Assembly (NCBI GenBank): GCA_014872655.1 | Contig: WHHJ01000017.1 | Coordinates: 1 to 33,276 of the forward strand | Length of the DNA: 33,276 nt | DNA from: Clostridia bacterium | Lineage (GTDB): Bacteria > Bacillota > Clostridia > Oscillospirales > UBA644 | Direction: 5' to 3' | Shown: positions 19,258 through 26,571 of the stretch, one piece after another | How positions within the stretch are numbered: position 1 is the first letter of the stretch | How the letters are laid out: the number at the start of each line of letters is the position of its first letter | Position numbers and translations under genes: made by a program | Notes under the pieces: model-generated | The model's input: only the letters and a program-made list of their open reading frames with translations | Database searches by the model: none | Told to the model about the DNA's origin: nothing

Positions 19258-20475
19258 TTATGGAATGATAAAATGTTTCGGGATACCGTTTTGATAAGGA
19301 ACTTCTGTTTGCCCCTCAATCAACGGCTGTAAATAGGTCAAAAGTTCTTTTTTTACATTATTTGAGGTGATCCATTCGGAGGGAACGGTTCTGATTTTAT
19401 TGGCAACCTGCGCTACCGGAACACAGTCAATGTGGACGGCATATTTTTCACCCGGTTCTCTTCGAATCGCCGCAATGGAGGCCGTCTGCCCCTCGACAGC
19501 GTAGCGAACGGCTTCGCGTCCGACTAAAACGGAGTCTTCAATATCTTGTTTGGACTGTAGATGTCCGGCACATCGCTGCGGCAAACTCAATTCTACAGAG
19601 CGGACTTTACATCCGATCTTTTCTTTTACCAATTGTTCTAATTGACGTGCAGTTCCCGCCAGGTATTTATGTCCGAAAATATCCGTCGATCCGCTTTGCG
19701 TAGCTTCCCCAACATATTTTCCGTTTTGGTCTTTGAGTCCCTCGGAGACGGCAATGACCAGATTGGGTTTTTGCGTGAGTTTTTGGCGGATATCGAGAAT
19801 AAACTGATCGGCGTCAAAAACCCGTTCCGGCAAATAAATAAAATCGGCCGCCGGTTCGCCGCTTAATGCCGGAAGTCCGGCCGCTGCGGTTAGCCAGCCG
19901 GCATCTCTGCCCATAATTTCTACAATGGTAACAGCCGGGATGGTATAAACGGCGCAGTCCCGCGCAATTTCGCAAACCGTTGTTGCAACAAATTTTGCCG
20001 CCGAGCCAAAACCGGGGGTGTGGTCGGTCCCCTCTAAGTCATTGTCGATCGTTTTGGGGACGCCCATGAAATAAATTTCATAATTTCTTTTCTGTGCACA
20101 AATCGATAATTTGTTGACAGTGTCCATGGAGTCGTTACCGCCGATGTAGAAAAAGTAGCGGATATCGTATTTTTGTATCAGTGCAAAAATTTGATCATAA
20201 ATCGGATCAGACGGATCAGCCGGCAGTTTTTTGCGGCAGGAACCGAGCGCTGCTGCCGGAGTGCATTCCAGCAATTTGTGATCTTCTTCGGTGCAAACCA
20301 ATTGGGTTAGGTCGACAAGCTGTTCGTTTAAAAAACCCTCAATTCCGTTTTTCATACCAAAAAGCGTTTGAATGCCCTTTTGCTCTTTCGCTCCCCGAAT
20401 CACGCCGCTCAGCGTTGCGTTGATCGCGGCTGTCGGTCCTCCGGATTGCCCAACGACAGCGTTTCCTTTCAACAT
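19258..20475 (-). CDS. pfp: Phosphofructokinase, pyrophosphate-dependent type
   Basis: Phosphorylates fructose 6-phosphate in glycolysis; probably uses PPi and is reversible. From ATG 20475 it has 405 residues. GQSGGPTAAINATLSG (9-24) binds phosphate. GGNDS (112-116) has Asp where ATP enzymes have Gly104 (GGDGS), and PKTIDND (140-146) has Lys where ATP enzymes have Gly124 (PGTIDND). Both are the accepted markers of PPi use. EIMGRDAGWL and PEGVF-like FIYLPERVF are also typical. An ATG at 20484 overlaps the upstream stop (ATGA), but AAAGG lies one base from it; from the same site ATG 20475 is well spaced. Second gene of the LRR-pfp-trxA-FTR operon. Confidence 0.9.
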   Translation of the reverse strand: MLKGNAVVGQSGGPTAAINATLSGVIRGAKEQKGIQTLFGMKNGIEGFLNEQLVDLTQLVCTEEDHKLLECTPAAALGSCRKKLPADPSDPIYDQIFALIQKYDIRYFFYIGGNDSMDTVNKLSICAQKRNYEIYFMGVPKTIDNDLEGTDHTPGFGSAAKFVATTVCEIARDCAVYTIPAVTIVEIMGRDAGWLTAAAGLPALSGEPAADFIYLPERVFDADQFILDIRQKLTQKPNLVIAVSEGLKDQNGKYVGEATQSGSTDIFGHKYLAGTARQLEQLVKEKIGCKVRSVELSLPQRCAGHLQSKQDIEDSVLVGREAVRYAVEGQTASIAAIRREPGEKYAVHIDCVPVAQVANKIRTVPSEWITSNNVKKELLTYLQPLIEGQTEVPYQNGIPKHFIIP

Positions 20476-20480
20476 GTTTT

Positions 20481-21557
20481 TCATCCTTTCTGTGGCGGAT
20501 TATATACGCCGGTGTTGTTGGTTGCGGACACTTCGTCCAAGTTCATATCGTATAATACGGTAAAAGACTCAATTCGATTATTGTCTGCACGGAAAATACG
20601 CAGTGCTGACAAGTTTTTAATCGGCGAAATATCTGTTAGAATATTGGATTGCACATTGAGTTCTTGCAGCTGTGTACAGTCAGACAGTGCAGATAAATCT
20701 TTTATGCTGTTATCTGTTAGGGTTAAAACCTGTAAGTTTTTTAACGAAGCAAAGGGGGTTAAGTCTGAAATCCGGTTTGAAGAGACATCGGCTGTTTGCA
20801 GTTGGGTCAATGCTGAAATCCCCGTGAAATCAGAAAGTTCAAGTCCGGATGCATCTAAAGTTTTTAAGGTTGGCAGATTTTCTAAAAAAGAAACCTCTGT
20901 CAGAGAATTTCCGCTGATGTTGAGCGTTTGCAGTTGCGGGTAGTCATTTTGTGCCAACACGCGAAGTTGCGTGGTATCGTTTTGTGAAATGTCCAGATAT
21001 TCCAGGTTGTTCAATTGTTCTAAAAAGGTAAAATCCGCAATGGAATTGTTTTTTAAACTTAGACGTTTGAGGTTGGTAAGATTTTTTAATTTAGAACCGG
21101 AAGAAATCTTACAGTAATTGGCACTAAGTTCTTCCAAAGAAGTTAAAAATTCGATTCCGTCTATGCTCTCGAGAGCATTGTAATCGAGAATCAGTGTGGT
21201 AAGGTTGGGGAAAAACTTTAGTCCATACAGGGATTGAATTTGTTGGGAAGTATCTGTTTGGTCCCCGGTATACGTAAGGTCTAATTGGGTAACTTGTGCC
21301 AGGGTTTGCTCTGAAATTTCGCCGTCGGGCAGGTTCAGAATTTGTCTGACACGGGTTTCAAAAACGTGATCCTGAAAAATCGAGGCTTGATCCAGCTGCT
21401 CGCGTTGTTGCTGTTGCTGCTGCTGTTGTTGCAGTTTTTCTTGTTGTTGTTCTTGTAAGCGCTTTTCATCGTCCCGATTCACAAAAAAGATAATAGCCAC
21501 AGTGGCGATTGCTGCAACGATAACAAAGAGTAGCGCAAGTTTTAATGCTTTTTTCAT
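20481..21557 (-). CDS. Membrane-anchored leucine-rich-repeat protein with poly-Gln linker
   Basis: A 358-residue protein, not assigned to a known gene. The N terminus is MKKALK followed by one hydrophobic segment (about 7-26) that could anchor it with the rest outside. Residues 33-57 form a Gln-rich, probably coiled-coil linker (a run of nine Gln). From about 85 to 345 there are roughly ten internalin-like repeats of 21-22 residues, of the form LxxLxLxxNxIxxLxxL (for example LKRLSLKNNSIADF, LQVLTLTDNSIKDLSAL). No sortase motif is present. Such repeats usually bind proteins. It is the first gene of an operon with pfp, trxA and the FTR-like gene, and its stop codon overlaps an ATG of the next reading frame. 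The ligand is unknown. Confidence 0.85.
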   Translation of the reverse strand: MKKALKLALLFVIVAAIATVAIIFFVNRDDEKRLQEQQQEKLQQQQQQQQQREQLDQASIFQDHVFETRVRQILNLPDGEISEQTLAQVTQLDLTYTGDQTDTSQQIQSLYGLKFFPNLTTLILDYNALESIDGIEFLTSLEELSANYCKISSGSKLKNLTNLKRLSLKNNSIADFTFLEQLNNLEYLDISQNDTTQLRVLAQNDYPQLQTLNISGNSLTEVSFLENLPTLKTLDASGLELSDFTGISALTQLQTADVSSNRISDLTPFASLKNLQVLTLTDNSIKDLSALSDCTQLQELNVQSNILTDISPIKNLSALRIFRADNNRIESFTVLYDMNLDEVSATNNTGVYNPPQKG

Positions 21558-21575
21558 TTTTATAAACTCCGGCAG

Positions 21576-21604
21576 TTGAAATTTTTAGTTTTTTATGCTA
21601 TACT
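21576..21604 (+). promoter_or_regulatory. trmB-nagA promoter
   Basis: TTGAAA (21576-21581), a 17-nt spacer and TATACT (21599-21604), with TG one base before the -10 box. Transcription would start near 21611, which makes a leader of about 105 nt before trmB. Confidence 0.7.
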
Positions 21605-21621
21605 GAAACCGCAAAACAGAC

Positions 21622-21651
21622 GGATCCGGAATACGGATTCTTTTATTTATT
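21622..21651 (+). terminator. Hairpin with T-rich tail in the trmB leader (possible attenuator)
   Basis: GGATCCG (21622-21628) pairs with CGGATTC (21634-21640), six Watson-Crick pairs plus one G-T, loop GAATA, followed by TTTTATTTATT. It lies about 11 nt after the predicted trmB start site and also inside the leader of the opposite transcript. The short stem makes it a weak call. Confidence 0.35.
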
Positions 21652-21677
21652 ATACCATATAGGTACTCAGATTGCAA
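21649..21677 (-). promoter_or_regulatory. Promoter of the LRR-pfp-trxA-FTR operon
   Basis: On the minus strand, TTGCAA (21677-21672), a 17-nt spacer and TATAAT (21654-21649), with TG upstream of the -10 box. The start would be near 21642, so the transcript overlaps the start of the trmB transcript. Confidence 0.72.
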
Positions 21678-21715
21678 GAATTCCATACTTATTTTGAAAG
21701 GATTTTGTTTTTTTT

Positions 21716-22330
21716 ATGCGTGCCCGTAAAAAAAAGAACACGGTTCCTCGTTTGGAACGGGTAAAAGAGTATTTGACAGATCATATTGAGCCGAACGACA
21801 CGTTGCCTGTTCATGTTGAGGTCGGTTGCGGAAAGGGCGCTTTTGCGCTGTTTATGGCGCAGTATACGGAATGTATGTATTATGCGTTGGAGAAAGTGCC
21901 GGATGTGATGGTGATGGCCGTGGAAAAAGGCGCGGCAGCGGAGTTGAAAAATATTCGGTATGTGCTTGCGGATGCGTCGATGCTGCCGGAAATTTGTCCG
22001 GAAGGAGCAGTGGATGTGCTGTATTTGAACTTCTCGGATCCGTGGCCGAAAAAGCGCGATACCAAAAAGCGATTGACTTATAGTACTTTTTTGGAGATTT
22101 ATAAAAAAATACTAAAGCCGCACGGAATTATTCGGATTAAAACGGATAATGAAAAATTATTTGATTTTTCGTTAGAGCAATTACAGTTGGCCGGGTTTCG
22201 GCTATTTGATTTGACTCGGGATTTGCATCACAGCGATATTGTCAATGAGTGTATGACCGAGTATGAGACGCGGTTTTCAGAACAGGGACAGCCAATTTTC
22301 AGTGTAAAAGCAACATTAAATAGGGAATAG
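21716..22330 (+). CDS. trmB: tRNA (guanine-N7-)-methyltransferase
   Basis: Methylates G46 in the variable loop of tRNAs using SAM. The 204 residues fit the family. SAM motif VEVGCGKGAFALFMA (about 35-49), then the TrmB signature LNFSDPWPKKRDTKKRLTYSTFL (about 103-125) and a C-terminal ECMTEYETRFSEQGQPI (about 182-198). Lys/Arg-rich N terminus. AAAGGA at 21697-21702 is somewhat far from the ATG (13 nt). It is followed 19 nt later by nagA, so the two probably share a transcript. Confidence 0.95.
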   Translation: MRARKKKNTVPRLERVKEYLTDHIEPNDTLPVHVEVGCGKGAFALFMAQYTECMYYALEKVPDVMVMAVEKGAAAELKNIRYVLADASMLPEICPEGAVDVLYLNFSDPWPKKRDTKKRLTYSTFLEIYKKILKPHGIIRIKTDNEKLFDFSLEQLQLAGFRLFDLTRDLHHSDIVNECMTEYETRFSEQGQPIFSVKATLNRE

Positions 22331-22349
22331 AAACAGAGGGTGAAGAAAC

Positions 22350-23489
22350 ATGATTTTAAAAAATGCTTCGGTCTTTGACAAAAACTTTGATATCGTAAAA
22401 GCAGATATCCAAACCGAAGGGGAAAAAATTGTTCGTATCGGCGATTGTTCCGGCGCGGAAGAGTTGGATTTGAGCGGGTTGACGGTTTTGCCCGGGTTGA
22501 TTGATATGCATATTCACGGTTGCGGCGGCGCGGATACGGGAGACGCCGTTCCGGAGGCGCTGGAAGCGATGAGTCAGTGTTTGGTGCAGCGCGGAATTAC
22601 GTCGTTTTGTCCGACGTCGATGACGCTTTCGTTTGAAGAATTAAGCCGTATTTTTGCGAATGTAGAAAAGATGAAAGACGCCGTCGGCGGGGCATATATT
22701 CATGGAATCAATATGGAAGGCCCGTATATTGCCATGTCTAAAAAAGGCGCACAGAATGCGCTTTATGTCCGCAATCCGGATAAGGAAGAATTTCGCCGGC
22801 TTTATGACGGTTGCCATGGATGTATCCGTATTGTAGATATTGCGCCGGAATGCGAGGGCGCAGAAGAGTTTATTAAAGAGGTGCAGCCGTATTGTCCGGT
22901 TTCTACGGCGCATACGGCTGCCGGATATGATGAGGCCGTTAAAGCCATTGAGTGGGGCGTGCGGCATACGACGCATTTGTATAATGCACAGAGTGGGTTA
23001 AATCACCGCTCTCCCGGCGTTGTGGGCGCGGTTTTTGATAAGGCTCAGGAATACGGCGTCCGTGCGGAGTTGATTTGTGATGGATTCCATATTCATCCGG
23101 CGGCTTTAAGAATTGCGTTCCGGATGTTGGGAGAAGACGGTTCCGTTATTGTCAGCGATTCGATGCGTGCGGCCGGTCATCATGACGGAGAATATGATTT
23201 AGGCGGACAAACGGTTTACGTCAAGGACGGGAAGGCGTTGCTTGCTGACGGGACGATTGCCGCTTCGACTTCGAATTTGTATGAGGAACTGAAGAATGTT
23301 ATTTCTTTTGGTGTTCCGGTAAAACAAGCCGTAAAATCTTGTACGATCAACCCGGCGAAAGCGATTCGTGTGGATCATGAAACGGGCTCGATTGAAGAAG
23401 GAAAACGAGCAGATTTGCTGGTGGTCGATGAAAACTGGCAGATCAAACTGGTTGTAGTGAAGGGCCAGATTAAAGTGAATCATCTGTAA
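22350..23489 (+). CDS. nagA: N-acetylglucosamine-6-phosphate deacetylase
   Basis: Removes acetate from GlcNAc-6-P, feeding amino-sugar breakdown and cell-wall recycling. The 379 residues are typical of the amidohydrolase fold. Metal-binding GLIDMHIHGCGGADTGD (about 50-66), MEGPYI (about 121), HTAAGYDE (about 188), TTHLYNAQSGLNHRSPG (about 212) and the catalytic-Asp region VSDSMRAAG (about 268-276). AGAGGGTGA precedes the ATG. No nagB or phosphotransferase gene is next to it. A strong bidirectional terminator follows. Confidence 0.95.
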   Translation: MILKNASVFDKNFDIVKADIQTEGEKIVRIGDCSGAEELDLSGLTVLPGLIDMHIHGCGGADTGDAVPEALEAMSQCLVQRGITSFCPTSMTLSFEELSRIFANVEKMKDAVGGAYIHGINMEGPYIAMSKKGAQNALYVRNPDKEEFRRLYDGCHGCIRIVDIAPECEGAEEFIKEVQPYCPVSTAHTAAGYDEAVKAIEWGVRHTTHLYNAQSGLNHRSPGVVGAVFDKAQEYGVRAELICDGFHIHPAALRIAFRMLGEDGSVIVSDSMRAAGHHDGEYDLGGQTVYVKDGKALLADGTIAASTSNLYEELKNVISFGVPVKQAVKSCTINPAKAIRVDHETGSIEEGKRADLLVVDENWQIKLVVVKGQIKVNHL

Positions 23490-23504
23490 AGAGACTAAAA
23501 AAAA

Positions 23505-23535
23505 GAGGAACGACTGCGGTCGTTCCTCTTTTTTT
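23505..23535. terminator. Bidirectional terminator between nagA and the apgM-type gene
   Basis: Perfect 10-bp stem GAGGAACGAC (23505-23514) and GTCGTTCCTC (23519-23528), TGCG loop, with a T-run (23529-23535) on one side and an A-run (23497-23504) on the other, so both strands have a terminator. The apgM stop lies inside its T-run. Confidence 0.9.
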
Positions 23536-24745
23536 ATTTTTCCTGAATCATTTTATCCAATATTTCAAACCCGTCTTTGACATAATGGCCGGTTGTTTTG
23601 CAGACGCGTTCACAATAAGGTCCAACACCGGATTGTTCTTTTGTGCTTTGATAAAGCAGATAGGGAACATCGTCGGAACTGTGCGCTCGGGTCGACAGGG
23701 GCGTGGGATGGTCCGGCGTGATTAAGATCGCAAAATCTTCGCCGCATGTTTTTAGGTAGTCATATAGAGGGCGCAGAATTTTTTCATCGATCAACTCGGC
23801 TGATTTTACTTTTCCTTCAATATCTGCCTGGTGTCCGCATTCGTCCGGCGCTTCCAAATGCATATACAGCAGGTCTGCGCCTTCTTCAAAAGCGCGGATC
23901 CCGGCTTGCGCCTTTCCGTCAAAATTGGTATGTACCGTACCGGTTGCGCCTTCGACCTCGTAAATTTTCATTCCGGCGCAGACGGCAATTCCTTTAATCA
24001 AATCAACTGCGGTGACAACGGCTCCGCGAATTCCGTGCCGTTCCTGGAAAGAAGGCAGTGACATCTTTCGACCCTGACCCCACAGCCAGATGGAATTTGC
24101 CGGCCGCAGCCCTTTTTCCTTACGCTTGATGTTGACAGGATGTTCGGACAGGAGTTGGTTGCTTTTTTTCATCATATCCAAAAACTGTTCATGATAATCG
24201 CCCTGGGGCAAATAGTCCTCAATACACTTGCCGGTAATGTTGTGCGGCGGAGTAAACGACATATGGTCGGTGGCATGGTGTAGAATCAGGCAGTGACGGT
24301 AACTGATTCCGGTGTAAAATTCACAGAAGTCGCTCTTGAACTCCTTATTGACGGCGCAGATTAACTCGTCGGCTTCTTCGGTGGTGATTTCTCCGGAGCT
24401 GTAATCTTCCATGATCTTTTTTTCATAGGGCTCCGGTTCAGACAAGCAGACCAAATTACAGCGCAAAGCCAGGTCGTCTTCTGCCATGTCAATCCCGATA
24501 GAGGCCGCCTCCAAGGGGGAACGTCCGGTTAAGAATTTTCTCGGGTCGTATCCCATAATACTCATGTTCCCGATCTCGCTGCCGCCTTTGCAGCCGTCCG
24601 GCGTAACGTGGACAATGCCCAGTTCGCTTTTACTGGCCAATTCATCCATGCAAGGGGTCTGGGCAGCTTCCAGCGGTGTTTTTCCGTCTAATTTTTCGAT
24701 AGGCAAGTCCGCCATTCCGTCGATTAAAAGTACAAGATATTTCAT
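23534..24745 (-). CDS. apgM: Cofactor-independent phosphoglycerate mutase, ApgM type
   Basis: Alkaline-phosphatase-superfamily protein of 403 residues, of the archaeal-type ApgM group, interconverting 3- and 2-phosphoglycerate. N-terminal metal Asp in LVLLIDGMADLP (about 4-15), catalytic Ser in GSEIGNMSIMGYDP (about 55-68), and metal ligands in LEAPDECGHQAD and ITPDHPTPLSTRAHSSDDVP. A close subgroup of this family has been proposed to act as homoserine kinase in some bacteria, so the substrate is not settled by sequence alone; no threonine-pathway gene is nearby. AGAGGAT precedes the ATG, and murE lies 23 nt upstream on the same strand. Confidence 0.86.
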   Translation of the reverse strand: MKYLVLLIDGMADLPIEKLDGKTPLEAAQTPCMDELASKSELGIVHVTPDGCKGGSEIGNMSIMGYDPRKFLTGRSPLEAASIGIDMAEDDLALRCNLVCLSEPEPYEKKIMEDYSSGEITTEEADELICAVNKEFKSDFCEFYTGISYRHCLILHHATDHMSFTPPHNITGKCIEDYLPQGDYHEQFLDMMKKSNQLLSEHPVNIKRKEKGLRPANSIWLWGQGRKMSLPSFQERHGIRGAVVTAVDLIKGIAVCAGMKIYEVEGATGTVHTNFDGKAQAGIRAFEEGADLLYMHLEAPDECGHQADIEGKVKSAELIDEKILRPLYDYLKTCGEDFAILITPDHPTPLSTRAHSSDDVPYLLYQSTKEQSGVGPYCERVCKTTGHYVKDGFEILDKMIQEK

Positions 24746-24768
24746 ATCGATCCTCTTTTCCGATCTTC

Positions 24769-26229
24769 TTATTTTAACGCCTCGATTGCAGAGGGCAAAT
24801 CTCCTTTGTAAAAAACGGTTCCGCCACGCACCTTTTGTGTGGTTTCCTGTCCTTTTCCCGCCAGTAAAACGACGTCCCCTTTTCGTGCATGCGTCACGGC
24901 ATAGTGAACGGCTTGTTCGCGGTCTTCAATCCGCGTATAAGGAATGCCGGTCATTTTGAGCTCGGCTTCCACTTCGTCTATAATGGCTTGGGGCTCTTCG
25001 TTTTCGGGATCGTCCGAAGTGATAACGGCAAAATCCGCATATTTGCCCACTACTTGCGGCAGCTCGGTTCGCCGGTCATACGCCTTGTTACCCTGACAGG
25101 CAAACAGACAAACGATCCGCGATGTGGGATAAAACTTTTTCAAATGCCGAAAAACCGCTTCAAAACTTAGTTCGTTGTGCGCGTAGTCGACGACGACGGT
25201 GATTCCGTTCTTTTCGTAAATTTGCATTCTGCCGGCAATGACGGTGTCGAGCAGTCCGTCTTGAATACTTTGCAGATCACAGCCGGCTAAAAAAGCGGCG
25301 GCAATCGCGGACAAGGAGTTGTAAATGTTAAATTCTCCGGCTATGCGCAATTCGATAAATACGTTGTTCAGATAAGCCCCGGCCAGTTCAAAACTGCTTC
25401 CGTTTTTGGATAAAAGAATATTCTTGGCATAAAAATCTGCCGGCTGCCGGATACTGATCGTATATTTTTTTTCACAACGGGCCGACTGAAGAAACTCTTC
25501 TCCGTACGGGTCGTCTATGTTGATCACGGCGTTTTTGCATAAAGAAAACAACTGTTTTTTGGCCTGCTTATACTCTTCAAAACTTTTGTGTTCGGTCGGA
25601 CTGATATGATCGCTGCCCAGATTTAAAAAAATGCCGGTGTCAAAATCGACTTCGTCTACGCGGTGATATTGTAGTCCCTGCGACGAAACCTCCATGCAGG
25701 CGGCTTTGATCTTTTGCCGGGCGAACTGATTTAAGATGCCAAACCGCTCAAGCGCTTCGGGTGTGGTTCCGGTTTTTTCAAGCTTTTTTTCGCCGCAGAT
25801 TGCCTCGGTCGTTGAGATCAGTCCGGTTTTGTTTTTTCCAAACGCTTTGTCAAAAATACTTTTTAACATATATGCGCAGGTTGTTTTTCCTTTAGTTCCG
25901 GTAATTCCGACCAATTGATATTTTGCACTCGGATTTTGATAAAAGATATTCGCGGCAAGGGGCATGGCTTTGCGGATATCGGTGACTATAATCTGCGGCA
26001 GGTTCGAGTTTTGTTTTTGTTGACAGACCAAGGCGACAGCGCCGTTTTTTTCGGCTTGTTGAAGATATTCCGGTTTGAAGTGTACGCCTTTTACAAAAAA
26101 TAATTGTCCGGGTGTCACAAATCGTGAATCGCAGCCGATGGACTTAATTTCTAAATCCGCATCGTTGCCGAGTTTTTCCGAAAACAGATTTTTTTGCTGA
26201 AAAATGGATAAAAAATTCTGTAATTTCAT
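24769..26229 (-). CDS. murE: UDP-N-acetylmuramoyl-tripeptide synthetase MurE
   Basis: Cytoplasmic ATP-dependent ligase adding the third amino acid to the peptidoglycan stem peptide. From ATG 26229, set by GGGAGG 5 nt upstream, it has 486 residues; a longer frame to 26316 lacks similarity. N-terminal UDP-binding domain, ATP loop GITGTKGKTT (108-117), STTEAICG and TTPEAL (substrate region), and VVDYAHNELSFEAVF in the C-terminal part. The specificity motif, DNPR in meso-diaminopimelate enzymes, reads DDPE here (406-409, then NEEP). This argues against standard meso-DAP use and leaves lysine, ornithine or another diamino acid open. It shares a transcript with the apgM-type gene. Confidence 0.92.
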   Translation of the reverse strand: MKLQNFLSIFQQKNLFSEKLGNDADLEIKSIGCDSRFVTPGQLFFVKGVHFKPEYLQQAEKNGAVALVCQQKQNSNLPQIIVTDIRKAMPLAANIFYQNPSAKYQLVGITGTKGKTTCAYMLKSIFDKAFGKNKTGLISTTEAICGEKKLEKTGTTPEALERFGILNQFARQKIKAACMEVSSQGLQYHRVDEVDFDTGIFLNLGSDHISPTEHKSFEEYKQAKKQLFSLCKNAVINIDDPYGEEFLQSARCEKKYTISIRQPADFYAKNILLSKNGSSFELAGAYLNNVFIELRIAGEFNIYNSLSAIAAAFLAGCDLQSIQDGLLDTVIAGRMQIYEKNGITVVVDYAHNELSFEAVFRHLKKFYPTSRIVCLFACQGNKAYDRRTELPQVVGKYADFAVITSDDPENEEPQAIIDEVEAELKMTGIPYTRIEDREQAVHYAVTHARKGDVVLLAGKGQETTQKVRGGTVFYKGDLPSAIEALK

Positions 26230-26240
26230 AGAACCTCCCA

Positions 26241-26265
26241 GATATTGTGTCAAGACTCTTTTTTT
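26241..26265 (+). repeat. Direct repeat copy A (GTGTCAAG...T7)
   Basis: GATATTGTGTCAAGACTCTTTTTTT. It matches copy B at 26503-26527 apart from two small indels. It lies just upstream of the murE ribosome binding site. Confidence 0.6.
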
Positions 26266-26322
26266 ACAAAAAAAGACAGGGATATTTTGCGTGAGACGAA
26301 AAAAAGCTGTAAACATTGCGAG

Positions 26323-26387
26323 TTATCCACGTTATCCACAGGGTTATCAACATTCGAAAAAGTTATCCACGTGGAAACTGTTGATAA
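26323..26387. promoter_or_regulatory. DnaA-box cluster distant from oriC
   Basis: Plus-strand boxes TTATCCACG (26323-26331), TTATCCACA (26332-26340, directly abutting), TTATCAACA (26344-26352) and TTATCCACG (26363-26371), plus the inverted box TGTTGATAA (26379-26387). CGTGGAAA (26370-26377) is a partial inverted site. TTATCCACA is the classic high-affinity 9-mer; the others differ at one position. Five sites in 65 nt is far more than chance. Possible roles are a DnaA-titration site, DnaA control of murE, or an origin accessory. Confidence 0.8.
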
Positions 26388-26502
26388 ATTGTCTCGCCCG
26401 AAACCCGAAATAATCGTAGTTTTTATTTATCGATTCTTTTTTTGTATCAAAATTGAGATGCGTCTCATTAGACAAAATAAAATCATAAAAAGGGATATCG
26501 AA

Positions 26503-26527
26503 GATATTTTGTGTCAAGTCTTTTTTT
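26503..26527 (+). repeat. Direct repeat copy B (GTGTCAAG...T7)
   Basis: GATATTTTGTGTCAAG followed by TCTTTTTTT. It matches copy A at 26241-26265 apart from two small indels. The pair brackets the DnaA-box region. On the minus strand each copy contains TTGACA, but neither has a suitable -10 box at 16-18 nt. Confidence 0.6.
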
Positions 26528-26571
26528 GAAATAATTTTTGATGCCGTTTGTGTTTTCACAAAAGGTGAAAA

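Larger units (their letters stand above)
26230..26571. other. Non-coding region upstream of murE with DnaA boxes and direct repeats
   Basis: A 342-nt gap without a credible gene. Short frames here are low-complexity and have no ribosome binding site. It holds two near-identical repeats at its ends, a CTTTTTTT/AAAAAAAG hairpin (26258-26275), the DnaA-box cluster (26323-26387) and an AT-rich stretch (26405-26500) with a near-palindrome GAGATGCGTCTC (26455-26466). I found no convincing promoter for murE in it. Confidence 0.8.

Noticed and set aside
20368..20943. A 191-codon open frame on the plus strand opposite the LRR and pfp genes
   Set aside because: It is a mirror of the repetitive LRR coding sequence, has no ribosome binding site, and its product resembles no family.
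26323..26387. Interpretation of the box cluster as a CRISPR array or a plasmid iteron set
   Set aside because: Units are 9-mers with uneven spacing and mixed orientation, no rep gene is near, and there are no repeat-spacer units.
26489..26517. murE promoter starting from the minus-strand TTGACA at 26517-26512
   Set aside because: No acceptable -10 box exists at 16-18 nt spacing; the sequence there reads CCCTTT.
26204..26559. Small overlapping frames in the murE upstream gap (plus and minus)
   Set aside because: They read through the DnaA boxes and A/T tracts, lack ribosome binding sites and show no recognisable motif.
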